64,000 bases of DNA from Armigeres subalbatus. Lineage: Eukaryota; Arthropoda; Insecta; Diptera; Culicidae. Under the pieces are notes generated by a model. That model had not been told where the DNA came from, searched no databases, and saw only the letters and a list, made by a program, of their open reading frames with translations. This document shows positions 1 to 11,279 of this stretch, piece after piece. How positions within the stretch are numbered: position 1 is the stretch's first letter; each line of letters starts with the position of its first letter. The position numbers and the translations under genes were made by a program. The DNA is taken from contig NC_085141.1 in the NCBI RefSeq assembly GCF_024139115.2, forward strand, positions 224,984,307 to 225,048,306, read 5' to 3'.

Positions 1-142
1 TATTGAGTGAGCATTACGAAATCTGATGGCTTTTCATAATTTTGCAATTCATTCGACAAATGATATTTCCTTTAATATTTTGTTATTCTCTATTTGTTTT
101 ATTATTGGAGTTGGAACGTTGCTGTATATGAATGCTTTTTAT

Positions 143-180
143 AACTAGCTGACCAGGCAAACTTCGTCTCGCCAAAAATT
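143..180 (+). repeat. LINE-derived repeat fragment
   Basis: The words CTGACCAGGCAAACTTCG and TCTCGCC resemble the start of the block at 1500 (GATGAACTTCGTTTCGCC). Both look like the same dispersed mosquito repeat, probably a retrotransposon 3' segment. The family assignment is from memory. Confidence 0.4.
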
Positions 181-235
181 GATACTTTCTGATACATTTT
201 TTAACGTACACAATTTACCTAAAAAAACAAATAAT

Positions 236-575
236 CAAGATTTGAAATTCCCATACAAAATGTACGAAAACCATTTCATCAAAGAGATTGGGTTTTGTTT
301 TTCAATTTTTTCCAGGCTCATCGTAAATCGAAAAAGCTGTCTGCTGTCTGTGATGCGCGTTGAGTGATCCACAGTCGTACAAATGCCAACTATGTTTTAT
401 ATATACATAGATGATCAAAAGTTGAAAATCCCATGCAAATTGTTCATCGAAAAGATTGAATTTTAATTTTCAAAGGATTCCAGTTTCATTTTCTCTCTCA
501 AAAAATGGGCTGTCTACTCTTGAGTCATCCGCGGTCGTACAAATGACAACTTTGTTGTCACTTGTTTGTTATAGA
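236..575. repeat. Diverged tandem duplication (~170-bp unit)
   Basis: Two successive blocks (about 239-417 and 418-575) align in order. They share a TTGAAAxTCCCAT start, an AGATTG run, TTCCAGxxTCAT, a GCTGTCT word and finally GTCGTACAAATG plus CAACT. They are clearly diverged, so this is an old duplication. No coding potential is seen. Confidence 0.5.
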
Positions 576-621
576 TGAACACTGAAGCCAATTCCGGACA
601 CAATTTGTCTTAGAAAAACTC

Positions 622-674
622 CTGCCAATAAAAGGACAAAACCTGTCAGAGCCACGTGTTCCCTCCACCCAGTA
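622..674. mobile_element. Degenerate half of the 2289-2478 MITE family
   Basis: The order of words (CTGCCAATAAAAGG, ACAAAACCTGTCAGAGCC, TTCCCTCC) matches the right terminal inverted repeat of the MITE at 2289-2478 with several substitutions. The partner end is not found nearby. Confidence 0.4.
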
Positions 675-1174
675 AACGACTAAAGTTGCTAAGCAATAGA
701 TCACAATCAATTTAAGAACGTTATCTTGTGTTTATTACTAAAGTGCTTCAGTTAATCATGCGCTGAATTATTAATTTCAGAGACTTTATAACCATTCGAA
801 GGCACTAGCATTTATTTTCCTTTACCGGTAAATTGAAACCAGAAAGCAAAAAAAGACACACTGCACAATGTAGAAGTTTTGTCAAGTAGGATCCATTAGA
901 GAGAGCCATTCCAACTTTATGCTGCCGGCGCCCGGCAGTTACCTAGTTGTTGCAAATAATACTTCTTTCTCGACTGTTGACCACTGCAGTGGAGTAATTT
1001 CAGTACGGACGTACTGGATGTTGAGAGGCTTCACGTTCACGGCAGATTTCACTTGAGATTGGCTTGGCAATCATTTCTTATTCAGATAATTGTTTCATCA
1101 TTTTGCAGATGCAATACAGGTAAATAGAGCTTTTGTGAGTTAATCCAGATTTGTCCAAACGTCCAATGAATAGG

Positions 1175-1262
1175 ACAGGGCGGCCCAACGTACGGCCCGC
1201 GGGCCGGATGCGGCCCTCGGCTCTATTTTTTTGTGGCCCGCGCGCCGTTGCAGAAAATACAT
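1175..1262. mobile_element. Solo hAT-type terminus (GGCCCGCGGGCC type)
   Basis: A GC-rich island in AT-rich sequence contains CAGGGCGGCCCAACGTACGG followed by CCCGCGGGCC. Many non-autonomous hAT elements end with CAGGGG-type sequence leading into GCGGCCCGCGGGCC. Only one end is present, with no matching inverted end within a few kb, so this is either a truncated copy or chance similarity. Confidence 0.4.
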
Positions 1263-1499
1263 CATAACCGGCGCACAAGCTTATCTATGTAGCTCGAGAA
1301 GGTTCTTTTTAAAAAATTTGTTATTAATACTGTAATGTAGGATATCACCGGCTCAAAAAAAATCAAAAATAAGTCTATTATTCGACCCCTTTAAAGACCA
1401 GATCATTTAGAATGCACTTCCAAATGCATGTATTTTTTTAACTTTTAGTTTGATCGAAAAACTTTCTAAGAATGAAACAAAAGTTACATTATTTTACAA

Positions 1500-1746
1500 G
1501 CACACCCGATGAACTTCGTTTCGCCTAAAATTGATTTATTCTCTGATTAATTCTCTAGTTATGAAGAAATTGATGTTTCATTTGTATGGGAGCCCCTCTT
1601 TCCAAAGGGGGAGGGGGCTCGAACCATCTTAAGAACCTTCTCCGGCCCCAAAAACCTCTACATACAAATTTCCACGTCGATCGGTTCAGTAGTTTCGGAG
1701 TCTATAAGATTCAGGCAGACAGAAATTCATTTTTATGTATATAGAA
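1500..1746 (+). repeat. 3' terminal fragment of a dispersed retrotransposon
   Basis: The block reads GATGAACTTCGTTTCGCC, then GTATGGGAGCCCCTCTTTCC, a G-rich run, CCTCTACATACAAATTTCC, ACGTCGATCGGTTCAGTAG, TCTATAAGATTCAGGCAGAC, and ends in an AT-rich tail. This layout is common in Aedes genomes as a LINE 3' region. There is no ORF. Confidence 0.55.
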
Positions 1747-2288
1747 GATTTGATATGAATGACTGAAACGAATCATGCCCCCTTGATGCCCCTTGTCAGT
1801 CGGCGCATACATCCTCCAGTCATGATTTTGGCTAGTTGATTCAATGTCAGTGGGACTGCTCCCTTCATCTTCAGTTTCTGGTAAATAATCACCCAAAATA
1901 ACTCTGTTGTATGGAACTGAGTACGATTTGATGGATTCAGATTTTTTGGGATGAAATGGACTCCACTATTGCAGTACCCTTGTGACACTTCCTTGCTACA
2001 ATGGCAGCTGGCTTAATCTAGCCAAAACGTAAATTGGCCATCATGGGACTGAATGAAGAGTAAAACCCGGCTTTTGACGAAGATGGATTTCGCAGGACTG
2101 TACAGAATTATTTATCGTAACTTTTCTTGCATGGTGAATATATTAAAACCACGTTAGTTTCAAACTGCGAAAAAAATAGACCGAACATATGGTTTACTAT
2201 CTATGAAACGCTGGGAAAAACTAACATATCCGAGCCCCATTTCTAAATGATCTAGGCTTTAGAATATGTTTTCTAATAATTCCTTTTA
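1747..2288. other. Unassigned spacer
   Basis: AT-rich sequence with only short overlapping ORFs on the minus strand that show no family signature. I see no terminal repeats or RNA features. Confidence 0.4.
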
Positions 2289-2478
2289 GGGGGAATGACG
2301 GCTTTGGCAGGTTTTGTTCTATTATTGGCAGGGGGGTTTTTTATGACTGACTATGCTCAAATTTGGCCTAAAAATTCTTTGCATATCAAAAAATATTGTA
2401 GCCAAATTTCATAAAATTTGGTCGACAAAAACCCCCTGACAATAATAGAACAAAACCTACCAAAGCCGTCTTTCCCCC
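2289..2478. mobile_element. TA-flanked MITE with ~50-bp terminal inverted repeats
   Basis: The left end GGGGGAATGACGGCTTTGGC is mirrored by the right end GCCGTCTTTCCCCC. The inverted match continues through CAGGTTTTGTTCTATTATTG / CAATAATAGAACAAAACCT. Both ends are bordered by TA (2287-2288 and 2479-2480), the duplication expected for a Tc1/mariner-type non-autonomous element. The short centre has no coding capacity. Confidence 0.85.
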
Positions 2479-2642
2479 TATTTGTATTCGAAACAAAAAA
2501 AAAATTATATATTTTGAAATGGATGGATTGAGTGCCCCGAGTGACCCAATGAAACGAAAGGTTGATGTGGAATACCGCGTTTGCTTAATTTGTTTGGAAA
2601 GTGTTGCTGTGTGGAAGGAAGGCATTAGTTTGCCTCGAAACA

Positions 2643-2842
2643 AAGGTATTTCAGTTACCAGATAAACATTGTCGCTGTCGTCGCTGTCCGGAACATCTTT
2701 TGCTGGCGAGGATAGGCGATCTAAATGTCAATGAAGGAAAATTACATACGATTTGACAGTTAGGTACCACACATGTTGTCCGACAGCAGAACAAAGGGAA
2801 CCGAAGCGACACAATTTTTATCTGGTAACTAAAATATCTTTT
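2643..2842 (+). mobile_element. MITE with 9-bp TSD (CTCGAAACA)
   Basis: CTCGAAACA occurs at 2634-2642 and again at 2843-2851, immediately outside an element whose ends match as inverted repeats. The left end contains TATTTCAGTTACCAGATAAA; the right end contains TTTATCTGGTAACTAAAATA. A 9-bp duplication suggests a Mutator-like origin. Partial relatives lie at 26035-26160 (inverted) and 61915-62040. Confidence 0.75.
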
Positions 2843-3025
2843 CTCGAAACACGTTGAATGAAAGTTTCCAAATTTAATATTGGTTCAGTATTCTTTAAAA
2901 CACCGGAAAACCCTACTACAAAGCATTCACGAATAAAGCTTTAAAAATAAGAACGCCACAATAAAATGGTTTGTGCTGTTTAAAACTGCTCGTGTTCTTG
3001 GGAAGCCCTTTTTCAACATTGTCTA

Positions 3026-3922
3026 CACTGTAAACTCGACAATACCCATTAAAGAGTTGAAAAGACCCATTTTTTCATGATATATGGAGCTGTCAAAATA
3101 ATGGGTACTTTGAAATTTTTGATAATGTGTATTTTTACCTCATTTGGAAGTTACAATATTTTACCCATTAATGGGTGAAAATTTACTTGAGGATTTTTTC
3201 AACAACCAATTGAGTGGAAAACCGGAGAAGCTGAACGAGCTGACGAGATTTCGTGTGAATTAAATGTAAGTTTTATTTTTGCGCAATTTAGTTTGTTGCG
3301 TTATTAAATCAATTAAATCATTTGGTATTGCAGCTAACGGCGTTTCAATTTTTTCGCTGAATGATAGAAACCATCACCGGACAGGATGGGATTCCGCCTC
3401 TACAAATGATGAGGACACACAGGTTCGGTTTCGCGATGATGAAGTCCGTATCTACCGCGCACCTATAAACCGCTGGATCCGGTGATGATTTTGCTACCCG
3501 GAAAGTATATGATTGGAAATGGTGAACGTGCTACACCGGCCAACAAACAGTATCGCCAGTCAGGACGAATATCCGCCTCTATTGGATCTACAGACAGAAA
3601 ATGAACTGACTCATGTATATTATAATGCCATTTAGACTTTTAATAAACGTTACGATTATATTCCTCATAAATAATTTCTTTTACTATGCGATTGATGGTT
3701 TGAATATTAATTTCTGAACTCTGCTGTTTCTGAAAACAATAAGGGGTAAATTTTACACATTGTCCAAGAAAGCTGTTGTTCAACAGTGGGTAAAAATCAC
3801 GCGTTAATTTGACGTACAGACGGTTCACTCATTAATGACGTTTACTCTTTTAATGAGTTGAACTATTTAACTTCATAATGGGTACTTTTTTACCCATTAA
3901 AGAGTACTTTGGTGGCACAGTG
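3026..3922. mobile_element. TA-flanked TIR element with ACCCATTAATGGGT subterminal repeats
   Basis: Starts CACTGT after TA (3024-3025) and ends ACAGTG before TA (3923-3924). Both subterminal zones are built from words such as ACCCATTAAAGAG, AATGGGTAC and the palindrome ACCCATTAATGGGT. A central, more GC-rich block (about 3200-3600) is preceded by a consensus-like 5' splice site (GTAAGT near 3268) and a 3' splice site (TTGCAG near 3333), followed by a short ORF. No known transposase is visible. It is related in layout to 58353-59462 and 60185-60700. Confidence 0.65.
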
Positions 3923-3924
3923 TA

Positions 3925-5893
3925 GCAACCACTTGACAATTCGTCATTCACCATAAACTGAAAAAAAAACTGCGTTTTCCCAGCATGGGATGAAAAATGT
4001 TCCCATAACCTTTTTGCGTAGAGTTGTGAACGGAGTTCATTTCGGTCTGACTGTTTGCAGAATAGAATTTCTAAAGTTCATCGTTCATATGGCTTCATTA
4101 ATGTACGATGTAGGGTAAGGGAGGTATTTTGGACAACTTGAGGAGATGGACGAACAATTTTTCGAATAAAAGATAGATTTTGTAATAATTCATGATCAAT
4201 TCCCTACGCAACTAAAAAGTGGCGAATGCTGGGCAGGATTTGTATGTAAAATGTATGTAAATCCCACCGATAGAACCAAAATATCATAAATTCTGAAGAT
4301 ATGTGAGATTTAATTTTGGACCACCTGTTTTTATTTTGGACCACCTATTTAACATATTTTGGACCACTCGAATAATTTTGAATTGCTTGCAAAGTTATGT
4401 TTCCATTAGATTAAATTAGTGATCCCCAGCATTTTTGACGTTTCACCCTTTGTTAAGCAATACATTTTTATAAGCACTCAAAAGCTTAGAACAATACCAA
4501 TAGCTAAGGGTATTGAAAATAATCAATTTCAATACCACTCGGTACAGCATCTTCAAAGCAAAACAAACGTGCGGCCCATGGTCGTGATGTATGCACCTGG
4601 TCACTCCTACCTTAGATAATTAATCATATTATTAATCTAAGCTCCTACCCTGTCATATTTTTTATGTTGTTTACCGATTTGTTCCATTTGCGTCCTTGAC
4701 ATTAGTGGGTTGCTCGGTTCTTCCTTGCTCCTTGCGCATTCTTTTTCCAATCGTAGAACACGGAACTCTGTTCAATTGGCAAGCAGCACGGACGGAGAGC
4801 TTTAGCAAAGATTGATTTTTGTCATGGAGCTTTCTTAACTATTTTCGTATGGAAATAATGAAAACAGTAACATGTTGGCTTAAAATACATTTTTCGAGGA
4901 CTTAAATATATGAACGGTAATTTATAAATTCGGTATGAACGGTAATTTATGAATGGTTTTATACTAAAGAAATAAATAATTGGTAAAAACAAAAGTTTTT
5001 ATATTATTTTTCTTTTCAGCTCTTGGATAGCGCACCTCTGGTAGCAAAAAGGCAAAAGTTTAAGAGATCTTAAAATCAAAATTTTAAGAGATCTTAAAAA
5101 AGAACTTAAAAAGAAGATATGTCGAAAATATGTTCGGTCCAATGAAAAATGAACATATTTTGGACATGCCTCAGAATACTGTTTTTAAACTTCGAATGTT
5201 TTGCTTCAGGTTTGAAACAATTAGGTTCTAATAGGTCAACAACATCATTCACATGTTTTAAATTTATGTAAAATAAACTTACAGCTTTTGAAAGTTGAAT
5301 TCCATTTTACAATGTCGTCTTGGTTTTGGTCTAATCTAGCCGGAATGGGTAAATACTTGAAAATATTTTTAATAATGGCTATATTTTATAAGAATCAAAT
5401 GTAGGAGATACCTTATGGATAGATTCTTTTTGCAATGAAATTTAAATGATGCATGTTTTATTTAGTTTTGTGTGAAATAGCTTAGCTTAGACTAACTGTA
5501 CATATCAATGGTTGCTACTCCGTGATTGATCAGAGCTGGTGCAAATTGCATTTCAATCCAAGTGAATACTGGTTGTGGTTTACCTTACCGAGAATACCTC
5601 TGCATCTCCACAATTACCACTGGAAGGATGTTTTGTTAGTTTGGTAGGGTAATCAGAAACATAGATCGGGATGCACCATGGAAAGTGATGTGACCTATGC
5701 AACTTCTATTCTACTATGAGCCCGTTCAAAATACAGCCGTTACCCTACCTTTTCTTACTAGAAGATTATATTCTCACGAATGGAATTTTAGAAATCTATC
5801 TTCCACATCTATAGAACGGAATAAGGAAGGAGTTGATTTAGATGTACCCTTATTCCGGTCAAGATATTTTCCACTTTTCAGCATTTTTTATCA
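3925..5893. other. Unassigned AT-rich spacer
   Basis: No gene recognised. At 4110-4380 there is a repeat-like start TAGGGTAAGGGAGGTATTTT followed by several TTTTGGACCAC words, probably one end of a TIR element whose other end is missing. A short direct repeat TAAGAGATCTTAAAA lies near 5060-5100. Short ORFs look like chance. Confidence 0.4.
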
Positions 5894-5907
5894 GTAAAAT
5901 ACAGAAA

Positions 5908-7704
5908 GAAGGTTCGCCTCGAGCGTCTGTTCACCAGGAGGTGCGGCTTAAACAGCGTCTGCCTGGTACCCAGCGGCTGATTAACGAAATGCTGTATCGC
6001 GTCAGCTATACCTAAGGTGGCAGCCCCATAATCGAGATGTAGGTAACGCGACCCCGATAAGGTAGCTTACTGAAAATAACGCTCAAGTCGGTAGAGAGGA
6101 CTTTTTCCGTCCCATAATCGGTAGGGAGAGCCTTCACCCCGCTACCAAAGACAATGGCCTACGGCTAGTAAATTTTGCTGCTGCCAGAGGGATGGCCATC
6201 AGTAGCACCAATTTTGCACGAAAGAACATCCGAAAGCACACTTGGAGACACCCAAATGGTGAAACTTGCAACCAGATAGACCATGTTCTGGTGGATGGGT
6301 GCCATTTCTCGGATGTTATCGATGGAAATTCCTGCTAGCTGGTTGAACGACCTCATTTGCCCTCTCTTTAAGAAAGTGAACAGACTGGAGTGCGCAAATT
6401 ACCGAGGAATAACCCTCTTTAATTCGGCGTACAAAATTATGTCCCGTATTCTGTTCAACAGATTGAGATAGCTTGAAGAGTCCTTCGTCGGCGAATACAA
6501 GGCAGGTTTTCGTGAGGGCCGATCAACGACGGATCAAATGTTTACCCTGAGACAAATCCTTGATAAATTGCGGGAGTACAACTTGCAGACTGTTCTGTTT
6601 ATTGATTTCAAGGCGGCGTACGATTCAGTGAAACGGAATGAATTATGGCAAATTAGGCTTGAACATGGTTTTCCGGCGAAACTGATACAGCTGATTCGTA
6701 TAACGTTGGACGGATCGAAATCAAGTGTAAGGGTTGCGGATGAAATATCGACGTCATTTGTTACCTTAGATGGATTAAAGCAGGGTGATACACTCTCGAA
6801 TCTACTGTTCAACATTGCGCTCGAAGGAGCGATTAGGAGAGCTGATGTGCAAAGAAGCGGTACCATTATCACAAAATCGCATATGCTCCTGGGATTTGCG
6901 GACGATATCGATATTATCGGAATTGATCGCCGTGCCGTGGAAGAGGCTTTTGCGCCTTTTAAGAGGGAGACAGCGAGGATTGGACTCACGATCAATACCA
7001 GCAAAACGAAGTACATGGTCGCTGGCAATCAACGTGGGGTCATTAGTGGTGGTGGTAGCGAAATGGTGCTGGATGGTGTAAAATTTGAAGTGGTAGAAGA
7101 ATTTGTGTATCTTGGAACATTAGTGACGTGCAATAATGATGTTACCCGCGAGGTGAAAAGGTGTATTGCAGCTGCAAATAGGGCTTATTACGGACTTCGT
7201 AACCAGCTTAAGTCCCGTAGTCTGCAAACGAAAACAAAACTCGCGCTGTATACTACTCTGATTCTTCCACACTTCCGGTGGCTTTATACGGCCATGAGGC
7301 ATGGACGTTAAAGGAGGCTGATCGGAGAGCTCTCGGAGTGTTTGAGCGTAAGGTGCTGCGGACAATACTCGGCGGTAAACAGGAGAACGGTATCTAGCGG
7401 CGTCGCATGAATCACGAATTGTACCAGGTGTATAAAGGGCTAGATATTATTAAGCTTATACAACACGGCAGACTACGGTGGGCTGGTCACGTTGTTCGTA
7501 TGCCGGAAGAACGTCAAGCGAAGATAATATTTAGTAGAGAACCCGGAAGAGGCCGCATACACGATGGCTTTTTGCAGTTGAAGAGGACCTGAGGGCGCTC
7601 AATGTTCAGGGCGACTGGAAGCGAGTCGAGTCTAGTGGAGAAGGATACTCCATTCGGCGTAGGTTCATCGAAGAGCTGTAGCCCATCAAGTATCAAGTAA
7701 GTAA
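5908..7704 (+). mobile_element. RTE-clade non-LTR retrotransposon, internally deleted, with 14-bp TSD
   Basis: GTAAAATACAGAAA flanks the element exactly (5894-5907 and 7705-7718). The 5' part is an untranslated leader (AGCGTCTGTTCACCAGGAGG onward) joined to endonuclease and RT segments. The 3' end is a short CATCAAGTATC plus AAGTAAGTA tail, the simple-repeat tail typical of RTE elements. At ~1.8 kb it is shorter than a full RTE (about 3-4 kb) because segments between leader and endonuclease, and between endonuclease and RT, are missing. Other fragments of the family lie at 45203-46053 and, inverted, around 11046-12650. Confidence 0.9.
6072..7680 (+). pseudogene. RTE-clade endonuclease/reverse transcriptase ORF, disrupted
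   Basis: Known role of the family: nicks target DNA and reverse-transcribes its own mRNA (target-primed reverse transcription). Visible parts: the C-terminal endonuclease in one frame (about 6075-6319), with VGREDFF, LVNFAAARG and NQIDHVLVDG. After a deletion the RT follows in another frame (from about 6283/6321) with CANYRGITLF. An in-frame TAG lies at 6469-6471, then the motif A region FIDFKAAYDS, the motif B region LKQGDTLSNLL and the active-site motif FADD near 6897. Near 7310 a frameshift separates this from the C-terminal segment, which ends RLRWAGHVVRMPEERQ (about 7407-7592). It cannot encode a working protein; the family call is firm. Confidence 0.9.
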
Positions 7705-7718
7705 GTAAAATACAGAAA

Positions 7719-8650
7719 ACGATTAGGTTATACACTAAAATGTACCTGTTATATCTTGTTGTGCAGGCTTGTTTCAAATTGAGGGCAAATTTTTACCTAA
7801 AAATGCTTAAATATTATGTAGCGACGACCAACAAATTTTGTTGACATTTACACTATTTATCGCTAAAAATGATGCATACATAACCATAGAAAAGTACAAA
7901 AATATCTGTTATTTTTATACCAAAAATTCTTCATTATTTATTATATTGTCTTGCGTGAACGGAATTAGGCGCTGATTGGAATAAGGGCCCGATATGCTTA
8001 TAAATTTTGTTGGGGTCGGGCACTCCAAAATCTGGTCCAGGGTTTGGGTTGATTTCAAGTATATTGGCAATGTACGGTCATGGTTTCGATTTGCAGCCCC
8101 AACCCCTTGTAAGTCGCCGGAGGTGCAGCCCAAAATGGTGGCGTTTTGGGGTGCGCATCTTACCGACACGGCTGCCCGATGACGACTGACAATTTGTCAG
8201 TGACAAATTGTTCTTCTCGGAGGCATTCCTCCAACGTACCCGGATAAACGGCAACCAAACAATGCAACGAGCAAATGGATTCACGATATGGAAAATGGAC
8301 ACAATGGACTAACGATGAGATGGACCCCGGCAATGATAACAATAATGAATGTCTAAAAATAGATTCTGTGTGGATTCTGTTCAGCAGAATGCCACAGTAG
8401 ATCACGACACAGTAGCGGTTAAGAAACACAGATTGCCTACCAAATAAAGAGAGGAATTAAAAAACATGTCACTTATTTGGGCGTTTGCAAAATAGGCAAC
8501 CCGTCGACATCCAAACACATAGTATTTGAATAATCTTTCAATAGTCGTATGGATGTTGGTTTAAGTGGACACATAAAAAGTCGAATTGTCAGATCGATCA
8601 TATTGCATTTCTGGATTACCGAAATTCCGAGAACTATTTATTTTATTGCT
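7719..8650. other. Unassigned spacer
   Basis: Slightly GC-richer than its surroundings at 8000-8330. It has overlapping short ORFs on both strands without recognisable domains. A small imperfect palindrome built on GACAATTTGTC and GTGACAAATTG lies near 8185-8210. No element ends seen. Confidence 0.35.
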
Positions 8651-8652
8651 TA

Positions 8653-10022
8653 CCGTGAAGTACCCTAATTTCGCGCACTTTAGAAGTGGCAAAGTTAAAA
8701 CGTTCATTAAAAAACATGTAATGGCCATTTGGAAACATTTGCTACTGCATCACGTAGTAGAAGGATTCTAGGTTCTCAAAAAAATATTACTTGCAAATTT
8801 TACCGCTATTTAAAAAAAAATGGGGTGTGACTCCGAGACTGTATGCTCTTTATTTCGCGCAAGAAAAAAGGGTAGTTCCTAATTTCGCGCAAAAGTGTTC
8901 CTAACTTCGCTCATGTTTAGAATTGAATATCGTTATTCGTTTGATGAAATATAATCAATTGACCAATAGAAGCATGCATCCATTGTCACTGAACCATTCT
9001 TTAGGCGAAATGGTATGTACCTATATTTCGACCCTGGAGCTTAGATTTTACTTCATGAATTTTAGTTGAAACAAGTCATAATTCCTAAAATATCGTTTTC
9101 TTCTGAAATATAAACCATATTTTAAGGAAAAAAGGCATTGTATGAGCAATGTTTAGCTGGTGTATAAAAAAGTTTGAATTTTTGAGACGCCATGAAAGAA
9201 AGTCTTAAATTCCGCTATCTCTTACATACGACATCTTCAAATATGTGTTTTATACAACACACCTTGAATATTATATACATTATCGAAAAAGCTGCTGTAG
9301 TTTTATTTTAAGTTTAGCATCATAATACACATCGCACACTTTAGCATCATTTTACACATCGGATTTGATGGCTATTGCAGGCACTGATCTATAAAATTTT
9401 TCAAGTCAACATTAGTCAATGTCGGTGGTTATCCGTCTGAAAATTAGATAAAAAGCGTATGGGAATGAACTCTTCGGGTTCTATTCAGTTTAAAACTGTC
9501 CTGTGCATTATATTGCTTTTGTTTAATTAGAATGTAGTAAATGAAACTACGCAACAACAATAAATGAAATTAGGCACCATAATTACGCTCATATACCTAA
9601 TTTCGCGCACAAAGCAAAAGTCTAAATAAACACAAAATACATTAAATTTCACACTTTTCAATAGTAATGACGAATAAACATATCCAACAGAGCAAAATGG
9701 ATGCAAATATTTCCAGAAAGTAGCCAGTTTTGTACAGTAAAATCACGTAAAATCATTTGTTTACTTGGGTCATGTTCTTCGTCGCTGTGCTAAGCACAAA
9801 CAAATATGGTGGTCGATGGGAGGACCAAATTGAAATAATTTTATTTGGTGTACTAAACCAAGTTTGTCTTTCAATTTTTTTCGTGAAAAACATTCAACAA
9901 CAATGATATTTTGTAATCCTCCAGATTTTTCAATTTTGACTGATACCTAAAAATTGAAAAAGAAAAAAATGATTTAATAATGCGCGAAGTTAGGGCGCGC
10001 GCGAAATTAGGGCACATCACGG
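8653..10022. mobile_element. TA-flanked TIR element rich in CCTAATTTCGCGC
   Basis: The left end CCGTGAAGTACCCTAATTTC and right end GAAATTAGGGCACATCACGG are inverted copies, bordered by TA (8651-8652 and 10023-10024). The terminal word CCTAATTTCGCGCA recurs inside (near 8878, 8890 and 9595), as expected for subterminal transposase-binding repeats. The ~1.37-kb interior is AT-rich without a transposase ORF, so this is non-autonomous. Confidence 0.7.
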
Positions 10023-10024
10023 TA

Positions 10025-11045
10025 GAAGTTTTGTGCCGCTAATTGCGGAATTACAATTATGATTACTTGCGCTGCATAGAGGTTCGAAGTTAAAGTCGGA
10101 TCAAACGCAGTAATATTCACACCTGCAACTGTCGGGACGGAACTGATAGCTGATCGAAGCTGTCTATATTTAGGTGTTTTGAAATTTATAATTTTAGGTT
10201 CAATGCCAATGAGGAAAGAAATTAAAAGGATTTAGCTATTTTAATTAAGAGGAAGGCAGGACCAGAAGGACCGTCAACCAAGGGCTTCGCCAGTTATTTG
10301 AATTAAAATTACCACATTGAAATGATTGTAAGAATAAAGTTTGGTAGAAAAAAAACACAAAAACACTAATAAAATAGACAAAAATTGCGATGATAGGGTC
10401 CGACGGTTCTGGCTTCTCCCTGAGGACTGGAATCTTGGGGTTCCTGCCGCTTTGTATGGTTTTTTTAAGGGTGTTCCAAATATGGTTCATCTGCAACCTC
10501 GAGTGTCTCGCAGTAATATTTTCTATGCGCTGTACTCCGGTGGTATGTTAACTTGCTGCTGAAGCTGAAGGATTGAGGTCTAGCTTGGGAATGCCACATT
10601 TTGACCATTCTCGCCAATATTAGCTGCCACACAGAAAATTTTTGTGGATTGTTTGACCTTTCTTTTTGTGATAAAGGATCAGACTGCCTTTCAATGGTTG
10701 GGGTGATATTCAGAAATCCGAATATCGTCGGTTGAACGAGAGGTTTTTTTAAATTTCCCGACCATCAGTTGCGTCTAGTTTTGTACCATGCTCAATGACT
10801 CCCACTATTGCAGGCATCTCATTCAAACCATTCAGTATTCATCCTTTGTTCTATTATGCATTCCAATAACTTTTTGGTAGGCTAGTTTTTGTTCCATTTC
10901 GCTTCTAAATTCCTCGCTGTACTTATATCCATTGAGAGTTCGCTCGTGATTACTCAGTTGCAGTAAACTGTCTGACTGAACTTGAGCCTTGAGACTCCAA
11001 ACGAATCCTACGATGGATAGCACATACGAAGTTGTAATGCTCACT
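10025..11045. other. Unassigned spacer
   Basis: AT-rich sequence with short ORFs on both strands at 10245-10560. None shows a family motif. The last part may include diverged sequence 3' of the RTE remnant that follows. Confidence 0.35.
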
Positions 11046-11279
11046 ATAGATGGAAAAACGCCATCGTGTATGCGGCCTACCATGAAGCCTACGGCCTCTT
11101 CTCGGGTGTCTAGTGCATGTTATCTTCGATTGACGCTCTTCCGGCAAATGAACAAGGGCCCGTATGAATAAAAAGTAGTAAAATCTACAATATGTAGTTA
11201 CTACTTTGTAGTAAGGTCCACATGTAGTAAAGTTGCTTTGGTATGAATAATAAACTTTTTCGAACATAGTAGTAAATAC

